DNA of 64,000 nt, taken from the NCBI GenBank assembly GCA_020635395.1, contig JACJZV010000002.1:434001-498000 (forward strand), written 5' to 3'. Position numbers and translations under genes: made by a program. This stretch comes from Flavobacteriales bacterium (GTDB taxonomy: Bacteria > Bacteroidota > Bacteroidia > NS11-12g > UBA9320). Positions 9,892 to 18,907 of this stretch are shown piece after piece. The notes under the pieces were generated by a model. It ran no database searches and was not told the DNA's origin. It worked only from the letters and a program-made list of their open reading frames with translations. How positions within the stretch are numbered: the stretch's first letter is position 1; each line of letters begins with the position of its first letter.

Positions 9892-10119
9892 TTAGTGAGT
9901 TTCGCCCTCAGCGTGAGTTTCGCCTTCAGCTGGAGTTTCCATTGCATTGCTGTCAGCTGGTTGATTCATTGCATTTGCCATTGAATCTTTTTCCAACTGA
10001 GCTTGGTCATTAGCCATTGAATCTTGATTCGTTGTGTTTGAATCAGATTTTTCTGAATTGTTGCAAGCTGCGAAAGCAAACATTGTAGCGATAGCCAATA
10101 ATGATAATACTCGTTTCAT
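9892..10119 (-). CDS. Small lipoprotein with tandem AEGETH tail
   Basis: A 75-residue protein with signal sequence and lipobox (MKRVLSLLAIATMFAFAAC, Cys19). The mature region is low-complexity, rich in Asn, Ala, Glu and Met, with DSMAN twice and a C-terminal duplication AEGETHAEGETH. Function unknown; envelope lipoprotein by signal. A strong promoter precedes it (10175-10203) and a terminator follows, so it looks like a single, possibly highly expressed gene. Short Bacteroidota lipoproteins of this composition are common but uncharacterised. Confidence 0.8.
   Translation of the reverse strand: MKRVLSLLAIATMFAFAACNNSEKSDSNTTNQDSMANDQAQLEKDSMANAMNQPADSNAMETPAEGETHAEGETH
9895..9930. repeat. Two 18-bp tandem repeats in the lipoprotein 3' end
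   Basis: GTGAGTTTCGCCCTCAGC is followed directly by a copy with one change. On the minus strand it encodes the two AEGETH units at the C-terminus. Its in-frame length of 6 codons allows copy-number change without frameshift. Confidence 0.9.
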
Positions 10120-10174
10120 TTTCTTGAATTTTAGGTACCTTTAAATTAAAAATATTTTTTTTAAAAACTGGCCG

Positions 10175-10203
10175 CAAATATAAAACTTGTTTATATAGAC
10201 AAA
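10175..10203 (-). promoter_or_regulatory. Bacteroidota sigma-70 promoter of the small lipoprotein
   Basis: On the minus strand TTTG (10203-10200) is followed after 17 nt by TATATTTG (10182-10175), matching the -33/-7 pattern TTTG...TANNTTTG. A leader of about 50 nt, very rich in T and A, separates it from the ATG at 10119. Confidence 0.7.
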
Positions 10204-10214
10204 TAATTTTAAAA

Positions 10215-11519
10215 TTATTTTTTTCTAAAAAAGATTTGCATCGGAACCCCAGTAAAATCGTACTCTTTTCGAATTTTGTTCTCCAAAAATCGTTTATACG
10301 ATTCCCCAACGTATTGTGGAAGGTTGCAGAAAAAGGCAAAACTTATCTTTTTTGTCTTCAATTGCGTAATATATTTTATCTTGACATACTTGCCCTTTTT
10401 AGAAGGTGGCGGAGTTTCTTGAATAACTTCCAACAAGTAATCATTCAATTTTGCGGTAGATATTTTCTTTTTGGAATTCTCATATACCTGAATAGCTGTT
10501 TCAACAGCTTTAAATACCCGTTGTTTTGTTAAGGCAGAAATAAATAGTATGGGAACATCCACAAATGGGGCAATTTTTTCGTGAATAGTCTCTGAATAAT
10601 ATTTGGTGGTTTTATGGTCTTTTTCCACCAAATCCCATTTGTTTACCAATATTACAATGCCTTTTCCGTTTTTGGCGGCAAGGCTAAATAGATTTACATC
10701 CTGAGCCTCCATGCCCTGAGTAGCATCTAAAACCAACAATACCACATCGCTGCTTTCAATAGCCTTAATGCTTCGCATAACGCTATAAAACTCCACATTG
10801 TCCATTGTTTTTCCCTTTTTCCGCACGCCGGCAGTATCCACCAATATAAACTCATGTCCAAAGGCATTGTATTTTGTATCAATGGTATCTCGCGTTGTTC
10901 CGGCTATTTCTGTAACAATGTTTCTTTCCTCACCCAACAATACATTGCATAAGGAGCTTTTGCCAACATTTGGTCTCCCGATAAGCGAAATTCTTGGCAA
11001 TTCATTTTCCTCCTCGGAAGTATCTGGGGGCAACATTTCAACAAGTTTGTCAAGCAATTCGCCAGTGCCACTACCCGACATGGAAGAAACTGGCATTACG
11101 TATTCAAAACCCAACGAGTAAAATAAGCTGGACATAATCAATCGTTCATTGTTGTCCACTTTGTTTACTACCACAATCACAGGTTTATCTGTTTTTCGCA
11201 AAAAGCGGGTAAAACTCTCATCCAAATCGGTAATTTCAGTAGTCACATCCACCATAAAAAGCAAAACATCGGCTTCATTAATGGCAATTTCCACTTGCTG
11301 CCTGATGGATTTTTCAAAAACATCATCCGAATTTACGACGTAGCCTCCTGTATCAATGATGGTAAACTCACGCCCCAACCACTCCGATTTGCCGTAATGT
11401 CTATCACGTGTTACACCCGATTGGTCGTCAACAATCGCTTTTCGCTCACCGTGAAGCCTATTAAACAAGGTCGATTTTCCAACGTTTGGCCTTCCAACTA
11501 TGGCTACAATTCCTGACAT
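10215..11519 (-). CDS. der: Ribosome biogenesis GTPase Der (EngA)
   Basis: A double GTPase needed for 50S subunit assembly. Two G domains in tandem are visible: the first P-loop GRPNVGKS at residues 9-16 with DTGG and NKVD, the second [10 protein letters not shown] near residue 180 with [10 protein letters not shown] and NKWD. A KH-like C-terminal domain follows and ends in PMQIFFRKK. The 434-residue length is normal. It lies 58 bp downstream of era on the same strand, giving a pair of ribosome-assembly GTPases. Confidence 0.97.
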   Translation of the reverse strand: MSGIVAIVGRPNVGKSTLFNRLHGERKAIVDDQSGVTRDRHYGKSEWLGREFTIIDTGGYVVNSDDVFEKSIRQQVEIAINEADVLLFMVDVTTEITDLDESFTRFLRKTDKPVIVVVNKVDNNERLIMSSLFYSLGFEYVMPVSSMSGSGTGELLDKLVEMLPPDTSEEENELPRISLIGRPNVGKSSLCNVLLGEERNIVTEIAGTTRDTIDTKYNAFGHEFILVDTAGVRKKGKTMDNVEFYSVMRSIKAIESSDVVLLVLDATQGMEAQDVNLFSLAAKNGKGIVILVNKWDLVEKDHKTTKYYSETIHEKIAPFVDVPILFISALTKQRVFKAVETAIQVYENSKKKISTAKLNDYLLEVIQETPPPSKKGKYVKIKYITQLKTKKISFAFFCNLPQYVGESYKRFLENKIRKEYDFTGVPMQIFFRKK

Positions 11520-11577
11520 ATTTTTATTTGAAACGGCAAAGGTGCTGCTTTAAGGCCAAAGAACCTAACAAAGCGTT

Positions 11578-12465
11578 TTATTCATGGTCGTAGCCAAACG
11601 ATTTTAAGATGTTTTGGTCATTTCGCCACTTTTCTTTTACCTTTACAAACAACTGAAGAAAAACCTTTTGCTCGATTAACTTTTCTATTTCCCTTCTTGC
11701 TTCGGTACCCACACGTTTAAGCCCCAAACCATTTTTGCCAATGATTATTGTTTTTTGCGAAGGCCGCTCACAATAAATAATGGCCGAGATACGAGTAATA
11801 TTTGGCTTTTCCTCGAAGGATTCAATAACCACCTCCGAACTATATGGAATTTCTTGTTGGTAGTGCTTCAAAAGTTTTTCCCTAATTATCTCCGAAACAA
11901 AAAACCGCTCATTTTTATCTGTCAATTGATCCTCTGGATAGTATGCCGGATGCTCCGGACAGTAATCGTAAATAGTATCTAATAAAACATCGATATTAAA
12001 CTTGTGCAATGCCGAAATGATGATGGATTCATTGTGTTGAATGCTTTCTTTAAAGTCGGCAACCATTTTAGCAATTTCGTCCTGTTTTGATTCGTCCATT
12101 TTATTAAAGACCAGTATTTTGGGGCAGTTCTGGGCATTTAATTTTTCAAGAACACTTTCATGCAGTTTAGGGCTAGTTAAGTCAATAAGAATAACCAAAA
12201 CGTCGGCATCTTCCAAACTTTGGTTTACCGCGGCCATCATTTGCTCTTGCAATTTGTAGGCAGGATTTATGATGCCGGGTGTATCTGAAAAAACCATTTG
12301 GCAATCTTTATGATGGTGGATGCCAATAATTCTATGCCGAGTGGTTTGTGCTTTGGGGTTGGTTATAACCAATTTTTGTTTTAGGATAGCATTGAGCAAC
12401 GTTGATTTTCCGGCATTGGGTTTACCAATTATGCTAACATATCCTGCCTTTTTAACATCTATCAT
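11578..12465 (-). CDS. era: GTPase Era
   Basis: A GTPase that binds the 3' end of 16S rRNA during 30S maturation. The P-loop GKPNAGKS is at residues 14-21, with DTPGI and NKMD for the G3 and G4 motifs. The KH domain contains IGKNGLGLKRVGTEAR. It is 295 residues long, as usual. It is divergent from tRNA-fMet, whose promoter begins about 30 bp upstream of the era start. Confidence 0.97.
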   Translation of the reverse strand: MIDVKKAGYVSIIGKPNAGKSTLLNAILKQKLVITNPKAQTTRHRIIGIHHHKDCQMVFSDTPGIINPAYKLQEQMMAAVNQSLEDADVLVILIDLTSPKLHESVLEKLNAQNCPKILVFNKMDESKQDEIAKMVADFKESIQHNESIIISALHKFNIDVLLDTIYDYCPEHPAYYPEDQLTDKNERFFVSEIIREKLLKHYQQEIPYSSEVVIESFEEKPNITRISAIIYCERPSQKTIIIGKNGLGLKRVGTEARREIEKLIEQKVFLQLFVKVKEKWRNDQNILKSFGYDHE

Positions 12466-12495
12466 TGCTGCAAAAATCGTTTTAAATAAATAATA

Positions 12496-12526
12496 TTTGG
12501 CTTCGACAAAATAAATATTACCTTTG
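12496..12526 (+). promoter_or_regulatory. Promoter of tRNA-fMet
   Basis: TTTG at 12496-12499 and TACCTTTG at 12519-12526, separated by 19 nt, are an exact match to the Bacteroidota housekeeping consensus. Transcription would begin a few bases before the tRNA at 12538. Confidence 0.85.
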
Positions 12527-12537
12527 CCATCCGAAAT

Positions 12538-12609
<72 letters not shown>

Positions 12610-12614
12610 CAAAT

Positions 12615-12645
12615 AAAAAGCCGCTCAATGTGAGTGGCTTTTTTT
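12615..12645 (+). terminator. Intrinsic terminator after tRNA-fMet
   Basis: Stem GCCGCTCA (12620-12627) with TGAGTGGC (12631-12638), one G:T pair, 3-nt loop, then seven T. The right arm and T-run are the beginning of the repeated module also found at 48109-48205. Confidence 0.9.
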
Positions 12646-12732
12646 ATGCCAATTATTTAATTCCATAAAAAATACTTCTTTGATGGTTTCGTAGTGCAGT
12701 TGGTAAAAATATCCGGATTGTCATTAGGAGAG
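12636..12732 (+). repeat. tRNA-downstream repeat module, copy A
   Basis: About 97 bp, roughly 85-90% identical by eye to the reverse complement of 48109-48205. It starts in the right arm of the tRNA-fMet terminator, runs through the shared spacer TTTATGCCAATTATTTAATT and TACTTCTTTG, and ends in a decayed tRNA-like sequence. Identity stops soon after GGAGAG at 12732. The rest of the gap up to 12886 shows no gene. Confidence 0.85.
12682..12732 (+). pseudogene. Decayed tRNA-like 5' fragment, copy A
   Basis: GTAGTGCAGTTGGTAAAAAT resembles the D-arm region of tRNA-Asp (GTAGTTCAGTTGGTTAGAAT at 48243-48316, minus strand). The anticodon stem region (ATCCGGATTGTCATTAGGAG) no longer pairs well, and the T arm and 3' acceptor strand are missing. 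It cannot form a functional tRNA. Confidence 0.75.
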
Positions 12733-12886
12733 CATTTTATTGTTTGATGAATTTATTTTCATACAGCGGCAACGCACAGATTCATTTAATCGCCGTATTC
12801 CAACGTTTCCTAATTCAATACAAACCTTGCCTCATTGTGTATTGATTTGATTATCATCCAAAATCAACTTTGAATCAAAAAAAGAT

Positions 12887-13897
12887 ATGAAAAAGTATTT
12901 TGTGTTGGTAATAATCATTTGTTGGTTTTCAAACATTTTTGGGCAAATAAACATTGACAATTATAGAGCCATAGAATTACGCAACTGGAATGGAAATGCC
13001 TCTTTAAATAGTATGCAAATAAATCAGTTGAAAGCCGAGTGGAATAGTGGTAGCACAATCAATCTTGATTTTGACTTGCTTATGAATGTGGAGGCCACCG
13101 ATTATGTTGCCATTTTCAATCTTCGGCAAGTATCTACCAATGCGGTGGAAGTGAACACATTGATAAATGAGCGAATTTCTACGTTTAAAACCGCTCTCGA
13201 AAAAATGAAAATTAAGGGAAAGGACGTGGTAGTTGAATTCATTTCTCAGGTACCCATTTATGGCCTAAGAACCGATAAAAAATTGTTTAGTAAAGGTCAG
13301 TTGGAGGTACCCATTGGCTTTGAACTGCACAAAAACGTTTCTGTTATTTTTTCAAATTATGATTTGTTAAACGAAATTATGACAGAGGCTGCAAAGGCAG
13401 AAATTTATGACCTAATTAAAATTGATTACATTGCTCGCTCACCGCACTTATATTACGACACTATGCGGCAAATTTTGGGGTCTTATATTGATAAAATTGA
13501 GAAAAGGTACAAAGATTATGGGGTTGAAATTGATTCGTTTGAGGTAAGACTAAATGAAAAAACATCTGTGGTTTACCCTCTAACTCGATATACTACCTAT
13601 AACGGACTTACCCGTTTATCGTATGACCATTTGCTGAAAAAAAATGATGAACTCAGCACCGTAACAACAACCGCTGCCCCGAGTATGTATTACGACCATT
13701 TGCCGTATAACGATTTTGACATTATCCTACATCCGGAAGTGGTTAAACCGTCAATTCAATATACCTTAAACCTCAAACTTGTGTACACCCCAAAACCAAA
13801 GCAAGCTACTCAAATTGTCACAAAAACAGAGACCGAAAAACAATTTTATATCCTCACTCCTGACGGACAGGTGCGATTGCTGGATACCAAAAAATAG
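12887..13897 (+). CDS. Secreted SIMPL-like (DUF541-type) protein
   Basis: A 336-residue protein with signal peptide (to FGQ, residue 20). Residues about 55-235 follow the SIMPL/DUF541 pattern: a VATDYVAIFNLRQVS-like strand, NERISTFKTALEKMKIKGKDV (gene-for-helix pattern with the IKGKDV turn), VPIY, and a later helix RQILGSYIDKIEKRYKDYGV. The C-terminal part carries LTRYTTYNG, a proline-containing beta stretch and a short tail FYILTPDGQVRLLD. It is periplasmic or surface-exposed by signal; SIMPL proteins have no established reaction. It stands alone between the tRNA-fMet region and convergent tadA. The family call is moderate; the secretion call is good. Confidence 0.65.
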   Translation: MKKYFVLVIIICWFSNIFGQINIDNYRAIELRNWNGNASLNSMQINQLKAEWNSGSTINLDFDLLMNVEATDYVAIFNLRQVSTNAVEVNTLINERISTFKTALEKMKIKGKDVVVEFISQVPIYGLRTDKKLFSKGQLEVPIGFELHKNVSVIFSNYDLLNEIMTEAAKAEIYDLIKIDYIARSPHLYYDTMRQILGSYIDKIEKRYKDYGVEIDSFEVRLNEKTSVVYPLTRYTTYNGLTRLSYDHLLKKNDELSTVTTTAAPSMYYDHLPYNDFDIILHPEVVKPSIQYTLNLKLVYTPKPKQATQIVTKTETEKQFYILTPDGQVRLLDTKK

Positions 13898-13958
13898 AAT
13901 TTAGCACTGACCTCATGCTGATTTGCGAAAATGGAAAATGAGGATAATTCAATAGGTT

Positions 13959-14399
13959 TTAGGTTCGTTTTTTTTCAAAGAAATGTTGCATAATCATTTT
14001 ACATTCATCTTCCAAAATACCTGAAACGACTGTTGTTTTGGGGTGTAAAATGGAAGGTTGATACATAGAAAAGCCACTTTTAGGCTCAGAAGCACCATAA
14101 ACCAAACTACCCAATCGTGCCCATTTTATGGCTCCTGCACACATGGCACATGGCTCAACGGTAACATAAAGAGAACATTCTGTTAAAAATGTGCCGTTAA
14201 AGTGATTGAAGGCCGCTGTAATGGCCAACATTTCGGCGTGAGCTGTGGTGTCATTTAGCCGTTGAGTTTGGTTGTATCCTTTGCCAATTATTTGATTGTT
14301 TACCACCACTACAGCACCAATGGGAACTTCATCTTCTTCTGCGGCCATAATTGCCTGCTTTAGGGCTTGTTTCATAAAATAATCGTGGCCTAAATCCAT
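13959..14399 (-). CDS. tadA: tRNA-specific adenosine deaminase TadA
   Basis: Deaminates A34 to inosine in tRNA-Arg(ACG). The zinc-site motifs are His54-Ala-Glu56 (THAEM context TAHAEM) and Pro83-Cys84-Ala-Met-Cys87, counted from the ATG at 14399. The frame is open 138 bp further upstream, but those residues do not resemble the family, and they overlap the divergent gene at 14436, so 14399 is chosen. The length of 146 residues is typical. Confidence 0.94.
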   Translation of the reverse strand: MDLGHDYFMKQALKQAIMAAEEDEVPIGAVVVVNNQIIGKGYNQTQRLNDTTAHAEMLAITAAFNHFNGTFLTECSLYVTVEPCAMCAGAIKWARLGSLVYGASEPKSGFSMYQPSILHPKTTVVSGILEDECKMIMQHFFEKKRT

Positions 14400-14435
14400 T
14401 CTTGTTTTTAAATTTTGCTCAAATTTGCAACTATT

Positions 14436-14858
14436 ATGTCTAAAATCGATAAAAAGCTCGAGCAACTGAAATTGCAACACGAAATATCTGAAATTTTGAG
14501 AAACGACAATGGGGTTTCGTGCCATTTTGACTATCATGTCAATATGCTTAGCGATGATGAAACCATTAAACTGAATTTATTGACCTATAACAAGCGGCAC
14601 AATGAGTATATGCTGTTTCATACCGAGAAAGGCACAAGCAGCATTCATTGTTTAAGTAAAATAAAAAAATACATTGAACTTGGAAGTGAACGGAAAAAAT
14701 TGCAATCATTTAGCATACGATGGAAGAAGAAAAACGAGCCAAACTATTTTACTTCATACTTTTCGGGAATGTCAAAAAATGAAGTGGTAAACAAATTTTT
14801 GCACGAGAAGGATGCCAATGATTATGACTTCGAAATCATAGAAAATCCAATATCATAA
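14436..14858 (+). CDS. Hypothetical cytoplasmic protein
   Basis: A 140-residue protein from the ATG at 14436 (MSKIDKKLEQLK). No family recognised. It has no signal or membrane segment, is rich in Lys, Asn and Tyr, and reads like a mixed alpha/beta domain (EYMLFHTEKGTSSIHCL, FSIRWKKKNEPNYFTSYF). It is divergent from tadA with 36 bp between starts and lies 51 bp before an aminotransferase gene with its own promoter. No function can be assigned from the sequence. Confidence 0.65.
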   Translation: MSKIDKKLEQLKLQHEISEILRNDNGVSCHFDYHVNMLSDDETIKLNLLTYNKRHNEYMLFHTEKGTSSIHCLSKIKKYIELGSERKKLQSFSIRWKKKNEPNYFTSYFSGMSKNEVVNKFLHEKDANDYDFEIIENPIS

Positions 14859-14871
14859 TGGTAAAGGTTTT

Positions 14872-14901
14872 TTTGAATGTGATGTGCTTTCTCTATTTTC
14901 G
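14872..14901 (+). promoter_or_regulatory. Probable promoter of the class V aminotransferase
   Basis: TTTG at 14872-14875, 18 nt, then TATTTTCG at 14894-14901 (one mismatch to TANNTTTG). The start codon follows 8 nt later, so the leader is very short or absent. Confidence 0.5.
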
Positions 14902-14909
14902 TAAGTTCT

Positions 14910-16400
14910 ATGGTAACGCTTGATAAAAAAATAAAAGAAACCTCGCTCGAATCATACTTCAAACCGTTTCGAGAAAATATCGTAGGAATCAATCATTTTT
15001 TTGATTCACCCGATGGCAGAAAAAAAATTTTGTACACCGACTGGACGGCCAGCGGCAGGTTATATAAACCCATTGAAGAAAAGATACTCAATGACTTAGG
15101 GCCGTTTGTGGCTAACACGCATACGGAAACTTCCGTAACAGGTTCTCTTATGACCAAGGCATACCACAAAGCACACAGCATTATCAAAAACCATGTGGGT
15201 GCCAACAAAAATGACGTGCTAATATGCGAAGGTTCGGGCATGACCGGAGCCATAAACAAATTGCAGCGTATTCTGGGATTTCGCATTCACGAAAAATGGA
15301 AACCAGCCATAAAAATAAAAGAACAAAGCCGTCCGGTGGTATTTGTAACTCACATGGAGCATCATTCCAATCATACCTCGTGGCTCGAAACTATAGCAGA
15401 TGTAGAGATAATAAATGCCACCGAAGATGGAGGAATAGACCTTAATCATTTGCAGGATCTATGTTACACCTACAACTATCGGAAAGTTAAAATTGCTTCG
15501 GTTACTGCTTGTTCCAACGTTACAGGAATAGAAACACCCTACCACCAAATAGCTAAAATAATGCATGAAAATAATGGTCTTTGCTTTGTTGATTTTGCCT
15601 GCTCCGGACCGTATGTTGATATAAACATGCACCCCAAAAATACATTGGAACATTTAGATGCAATTTTTCTATCACCTCACAAATTTTTGGGTGGCCCCGG
15701 CACCACTGGTATCGTAGTTTTTGGCGATCATTTGTATGGCAATCAAGTGCCGGACAATCCTGGCGGCGGTACTGTTGTATTTACAAGTCCGTTTGGCAAA
15801 CATTACTATACTTCAAACATTGAAGAAAGGGAAGATGGTGGAACACCTGCCTTTTTGCAAACTATAAAAGCCGCTATGGCCATAAAACTGAAAGAGGAGA
15901 TGGGTGTAGAAAACATTTCAAACCGAAAACACGAAATAATGCATGTATTATGGGATAGACTCATAAATATTGACAATCTACATATTTTGCAAGAAAATAG
16001 GCCTGATAGACATGGTGTAATCTCATTTTTTGTGGATGGGTTGCACTATAATCTTGGAGTTAAGTTGCTCAACGATAAGTATGGTATCCAGGTTAGGGGA
16101 GGCTGCTCTTGTGCTGGCACGTATGGGCATTATCTGTTAAACATTGACCAAGAAAAATCAAGTGATTTAAAAAGACAACTATTTGCAGGAGAAAACTTTG
16201 AGAAACCCGGTTGGATACGATTGTCTATACACCCAACAATGACAGATGACGAGGTGCAATATGTTGCAAATGCCATCGAAGAGTTGTGTCAGAACTTTAG
16301 AGAGTGGTCGTTGGATTATGAGTATCTGCCTAAATCAAATGATTTTAAACATAAAATATTTAGCCAAAACCTTGATTTGACTGTTGACAAATGGCTTTGA
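14910..16400 (+). CDS. Class V aminotransferase-fold PLP enzyme, cysteine-desulfurase-like
   Basis: A PLP-dependent fold-type I protein of 496 residues, longer than SufS/IscS (about 400). It has the class V motifs THMEHHSNHTSW, VDFACSGPY (PLP-binding Asp) and LSPHKFLGGPG with the Schiff-base lysine in SPHK. A cysteine lies late in the chain in VRGGCSCAGTYGHYLL, the place where cysteine desulfurases keep their catalytic cysteine loop. No signal peptide. No suf or isc genes are nearby, so a general sulfur-cluster role is not supported by context. Substrate unknown; selenocysteine lyase or cysteine desulfurase activity is possible. Confidence 0.85.
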   Translation: MVTLDKKIKETSLESYFKPFRENIVGINHFFDSPDGRKKILYTDWTASGRLYKPIEEKILNDLGPFVANTHTETSVTGSLMTKAYHKAHSIIKNHVGANKNDVLICEGSGMTGAINKLQRILGFRIHEKWKPAIKIKEQSRPVVFVTHMEHHSNHTSWLETIADVEIINATEDGGIDLNHLQDLCYTYNYRKVKIASVTACSNVTGIETPYHQIAKIMHENNGLCFVDFACSGPYVDINMHPKNTLEHLDAIFLSPHKFLGGPGTTGIVVFGDHLYGNQVPDNPGGGTVVFTSPFGKHYYTSNIEEREDGGTPAFLQTIKAAMAIKLKEEMGVENISNRKHEIMHVLWDRLINIDNLHILQENRPDRHGVISFFVDGLHYNLGVKLLNDKYGIQVRGGCSCAGTYGHYLLNIDQEKSSDLKRQLFAGENFEKPGWIRLSIHPTMTDDEVQYVANAIEELCQNFREWSLDYEYLPKSNDFKHKIFSQNLDLTVDKWL

Positions 16401-16569
16401 TTTTACCCAAGCACAAATGAACAAAAGTAATTTGTATGCTTTGTTTGAAAAGTTGAAACCAACAATTACAAAAAAAATTTGGACACATACTTGTTTTTGT
16501 AATGCACTAATAGTTTAAAACGCTACATCTCTTGCAAAAACAACATTCGTTCTACAAAAAGTCACGATA

Positions 16570-17097
16570 ATGTCTAAAAAATTGACATTTCATTTTGAAT
16601 TGTGGATAAATGTCGTTTACTTTGGTGCGTTAATGAATGGTTTAAGAGATTATCCACAAAAAATGTCAGGTTCAATTGTTACGGAAAATTCAAACAATCA
16701 ATTATTGGAAGTGTTGATGGTTGATCAATTGCCTTATGAAGGTGTATTGACCGAAAGCTATGACAACGGACAAGCGAAAAGCTCTGGGAACTACATTAAC
16801 GGAAAATTGCATGGAATTTATAAAACATGGCATAAAAACGGCAAAATAGCTGTAGCCTGCCTGTTCAAGTACGGTGTTCAACATGGCGAGTTTAAGTCAT
16901 GGTGGGAAAATGGTCAACCAAAAAAAAGCTGCTCTTATCATGAAGGGAAACTGAACGGAATTTATGAAACCTGGCACAATTGCGGGGCCAAAAGTTGTTG
17001 GAAACAATACATTATGGGTAAAGAGTGGGGCAGGCAAATGCATTGGAACGAGTCAGGTGTTCAAATAGAAAATTACTGCGTTAGCAACTCCCACTAA
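16570..17097 (+). CDS. MORN_2 / YwqK-like repeat protein
   Basis: A 175-residue protein. Residues about 55-165 hold repeats of the pattern YxNGxxxxxxxYxxGKxHGxYxxW (GNYINGKLHGIYKTWHKNG, then QHGEFKSWWENGQPK and GKLNGIYETWHNCG), known as the MORN_2 or YwqK family. The family is often labelled antitoxin, but no toxin gene is adjacent and the label should not be carried over. The N-terminus lacks a clear signal peptide. It sits alone, with 169 bp upstream in which no promoter or repeat was recognised. Confidence 0.75.
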   Translation: MSKKLTFHFELWINVVYFGALMNGLRDYPQKMSGSIVTENSNNQLLEVLMVDQLPYEGVLTESYDNGQAKSSGNYINGKLHGIYKTWHKNGKIAVACLFKYGVQHGEFKSWWENGQPKKSCSYHEGKLNGIYETWHNCGAKSCWKQYIMGKEWGRQMHWNESGVQIENYCVSNSH

Positions 17098-17189
17098 AAA
17101 TTTTTACAAACTAACCAACCTTTCTAAAAAGTATTCCGTCAGAGTATTGAAAGCCGTTTTTGGGCGTTTTCAAAAAACACAGTTGAAGA

Positions 17190-17747
17190 ATGTCGATATC
17201 TGAAAATGACATATTGCAATGGGTTGAGCAATGCCAGAAGGGTCATAGAGCCTCTCAGGAAAAACTCTATAAACATTTTTATCCGTTGTTTATGCCCATT
17301 TGTATGTCGTATGTCGCCAATAATGACGATGCTGTTGATATATACAACAGAGCGTTTCTAAAAGTATTTAACTCCTTAGAACAATTTAAAGGGCAAGGAG
17401 CTTTTGGGGCTTGGGTGCGGAGAATTGTGGTAAATGCGTCTATAGATTTTGTGCGACAAAGCCAAAAATTAAATTTCAACTGCCCTTTGGAAGAAGCTCA
17501 AGAAGTAAGATTAAATGAAACCGTGCTTTCCGAACTGACGGCCAACGAAATTTTGGGTCTTTTTCGGTTTTTGCCTCCAACGCAAAGACTGGTTCTTAAC
17601 CTTTATATTGTGGAAGGAAAAAGTCATAAAGAAATTGGAGAAGATCTCGGTATTAGCTCAGGAACCAGCAAATGGCATTTGAATCAAGGAAGAAAGGTTT
17701 TACAAGAAAAATTATTGGAGTTTGGAATCGTAAGTAATATGAAATGA
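17190..17747 (+). CDS. ECF-type RNA polymerase sigma factor
   Basis: A 185-residue sigma-70 family member. Region 2 contains KLYKHFYPLFMPICMSYV and DAVDIYNRAFLKVFNSLEQFKG. Region 4 contains FLPPTQRLVLNLYIVEGKSHKEIGEDLGISSGTSKWHLNQGRKVL, with a helix-turn-helix. Its stop overlaps the next start by 4 bases (ATGA), so it is translationally coupled to a membrane protein that probably acts as its partner. It leads a three-gene operon ending in an outer-membrane-like protein. Confidence 0.92.
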   Translation: MSISENDILQWVEQCQKGHRASQEKLYKHFYPLFMPICMSYVANNDDAVDIYNRAFLKVFNSLEQFKGQGAFGAWVRRIVVNASIDFVRQSQKLNFNCPLEEAQEVRLNETVLSELTANEILGLFRFLPPTQRLVLNLYIVEGKSHKEIGEDLGISSGTSKWHLNQGRKVLQEKLLEFGIVSNMK

Positions 17748-18907
17748 GCATTACTAAAGAAAATAATATCATCAAAAATAAGCTACAACAGGTAGATATA
17801 CCGGATGTTGACCAATCTTGGGCTCAAATGAGTTCTGGGTTGGATACTGCCCCTACCGGAAATCCTGTGTCGTGGTGGAGTGTTTTGGCGAAGTATAAAC
17901 TATACCTAAACATTTTTTTAGGACTAGTTTTATTAACAGGTGTAGCCGCATTTTTCGTTAATAGAAGTAATTCCAAATCCAATCACATTAAGGAGGCAAA
18001 GCTTGCAAGTTTGAAACATGAAACCGGATTTGCGAACTACCAATACTATCCGTCAAATTATATGAAAGACTTTGCTTCTTTGCCCGTAGCAGAAAGGTTA
18101 CCGATTAAGAATACTAGAAAAGTAAGGGCATTTAAAACAACGAATAAGGTAGAAAACTATAAGAACCCATTTACAATTTTGCCATATCTTTTGCCGAGAA
18201 AATGGGAAATGCAACAAAATCTATTGGATGAATGGGAGTTAAATGACCTTTCGAGCATTGAAATGGGCGGATGCCTAAGTCGTTCTGAAAATATTATCTA
18301 TGATAGGAGATTTGATTTTGGAGTAAATGCGAACCTTCACTTTCTGCCCGAAATAAATGTTACTCAATTGCCCCAATCTGTAGGAATGTCTCTTTTTGGC
18401 CGAGGTTATATCACTCAAAATAGTGCACTTCAAGTAGAATTGGGTTACATGCCCATAAATATTCGACCTCTGCAAATGGTTTCAAAACAAACCATTTTTA
18501 ATAACCCCTTATATACTCAAACCGATAGTGTTATACTATCCAATTTAGAATATGTGACTTTGCCCATATCTTATTACATTCAAACGTCCTCAAAATTTGG
18601 AATGAATGTGGGTGTGCAATATTCTTGGCTAAGCGGTTTGAGAGGCAACAAATACACTACATACGATTATCCGGGTAATCCGGAAAACACTATTTTGAGC
18701 CGAAATACACACTTAAAAAACAATGGAAATATTGCTCAAACCGACATATCGTTCATCGCCGAAATAAACTTTGAAGTTCGAAATAGGTTGAATTTGGGCA
18801 TGAAGGCTCAAATGGGTTTCAAAGATTACACAACCGACCAATTGAGTACGGCAAAGCACACCTCAAATTCGCTACAAATTAAAGGTTCATGGACTTTCGG
18901 AAAATAA
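17744..18907 (+). CDS. Membrane protein with cytoplasmic N-terminus and beta-barrel-like C-terminus, probable sigma partner
   Basis: No family name is claimed. Residues 1-45 are soluble and end in a conserved-looking DVDQSWAQMSSGL; residues about 53-72 form one membrane helix (YLNIFLGLVLLTGVAAFFV). After a linker, residues about 185-387 look like outer-membrane beta-barrel strands (ALQVELGYMPINI, FGMNVGVQYSWLSG, NLGMKAQMGFKDY). Position directly after an ECF sigma gene and the small cytoplasmic segment before a single helix suggest an anti-sigma-like role. The combination of an inner-membrane helix with a beta-barrel-like domain in one chain is odd. Overlaps both neighbours. Confidence 0.7.
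   Translation: MSITKENNIIKNKLQQVDIPDVDQSWAQMSSGLDTAPTGNPVSWWSVLAKYKLYLNIFLGLVLLTGVAAFFVNRSNSKSNHIKEAKLASLKHETGFANYQYYPSNYMKDFASLPVAERLPIKNTRKVRAFKTTNKVENYKNPFTILPYLLPRKWEMQQNLLDEWELNDLSSIEMGGCLSRSENIIYDRRFDFGVNANLHFLPEINVTQLPQSVGMSLFGRGYITQNSALQVELGYMPINIRPLQMVSKQTIFNNPLYTQTDSVILSNLEYVTLPISYYIQTSSKFGMNVGVQYSWLSGLRGNKYTTYDYPGNPENTILSRNTHLKNNGNIAQTDISFIAEINFEVRNRLNLGMKAQMGFKDYTTDQLSTAKHTSNSLQIKGSWTFGK

Noticed and set aside
16570..17097. Toxin-antitoxin system suggested by the YwqK label
   Set aside because: No toxin-like gene lies beside the MORN_2 protein, and MORN repeats alone do not show antitoxin function.
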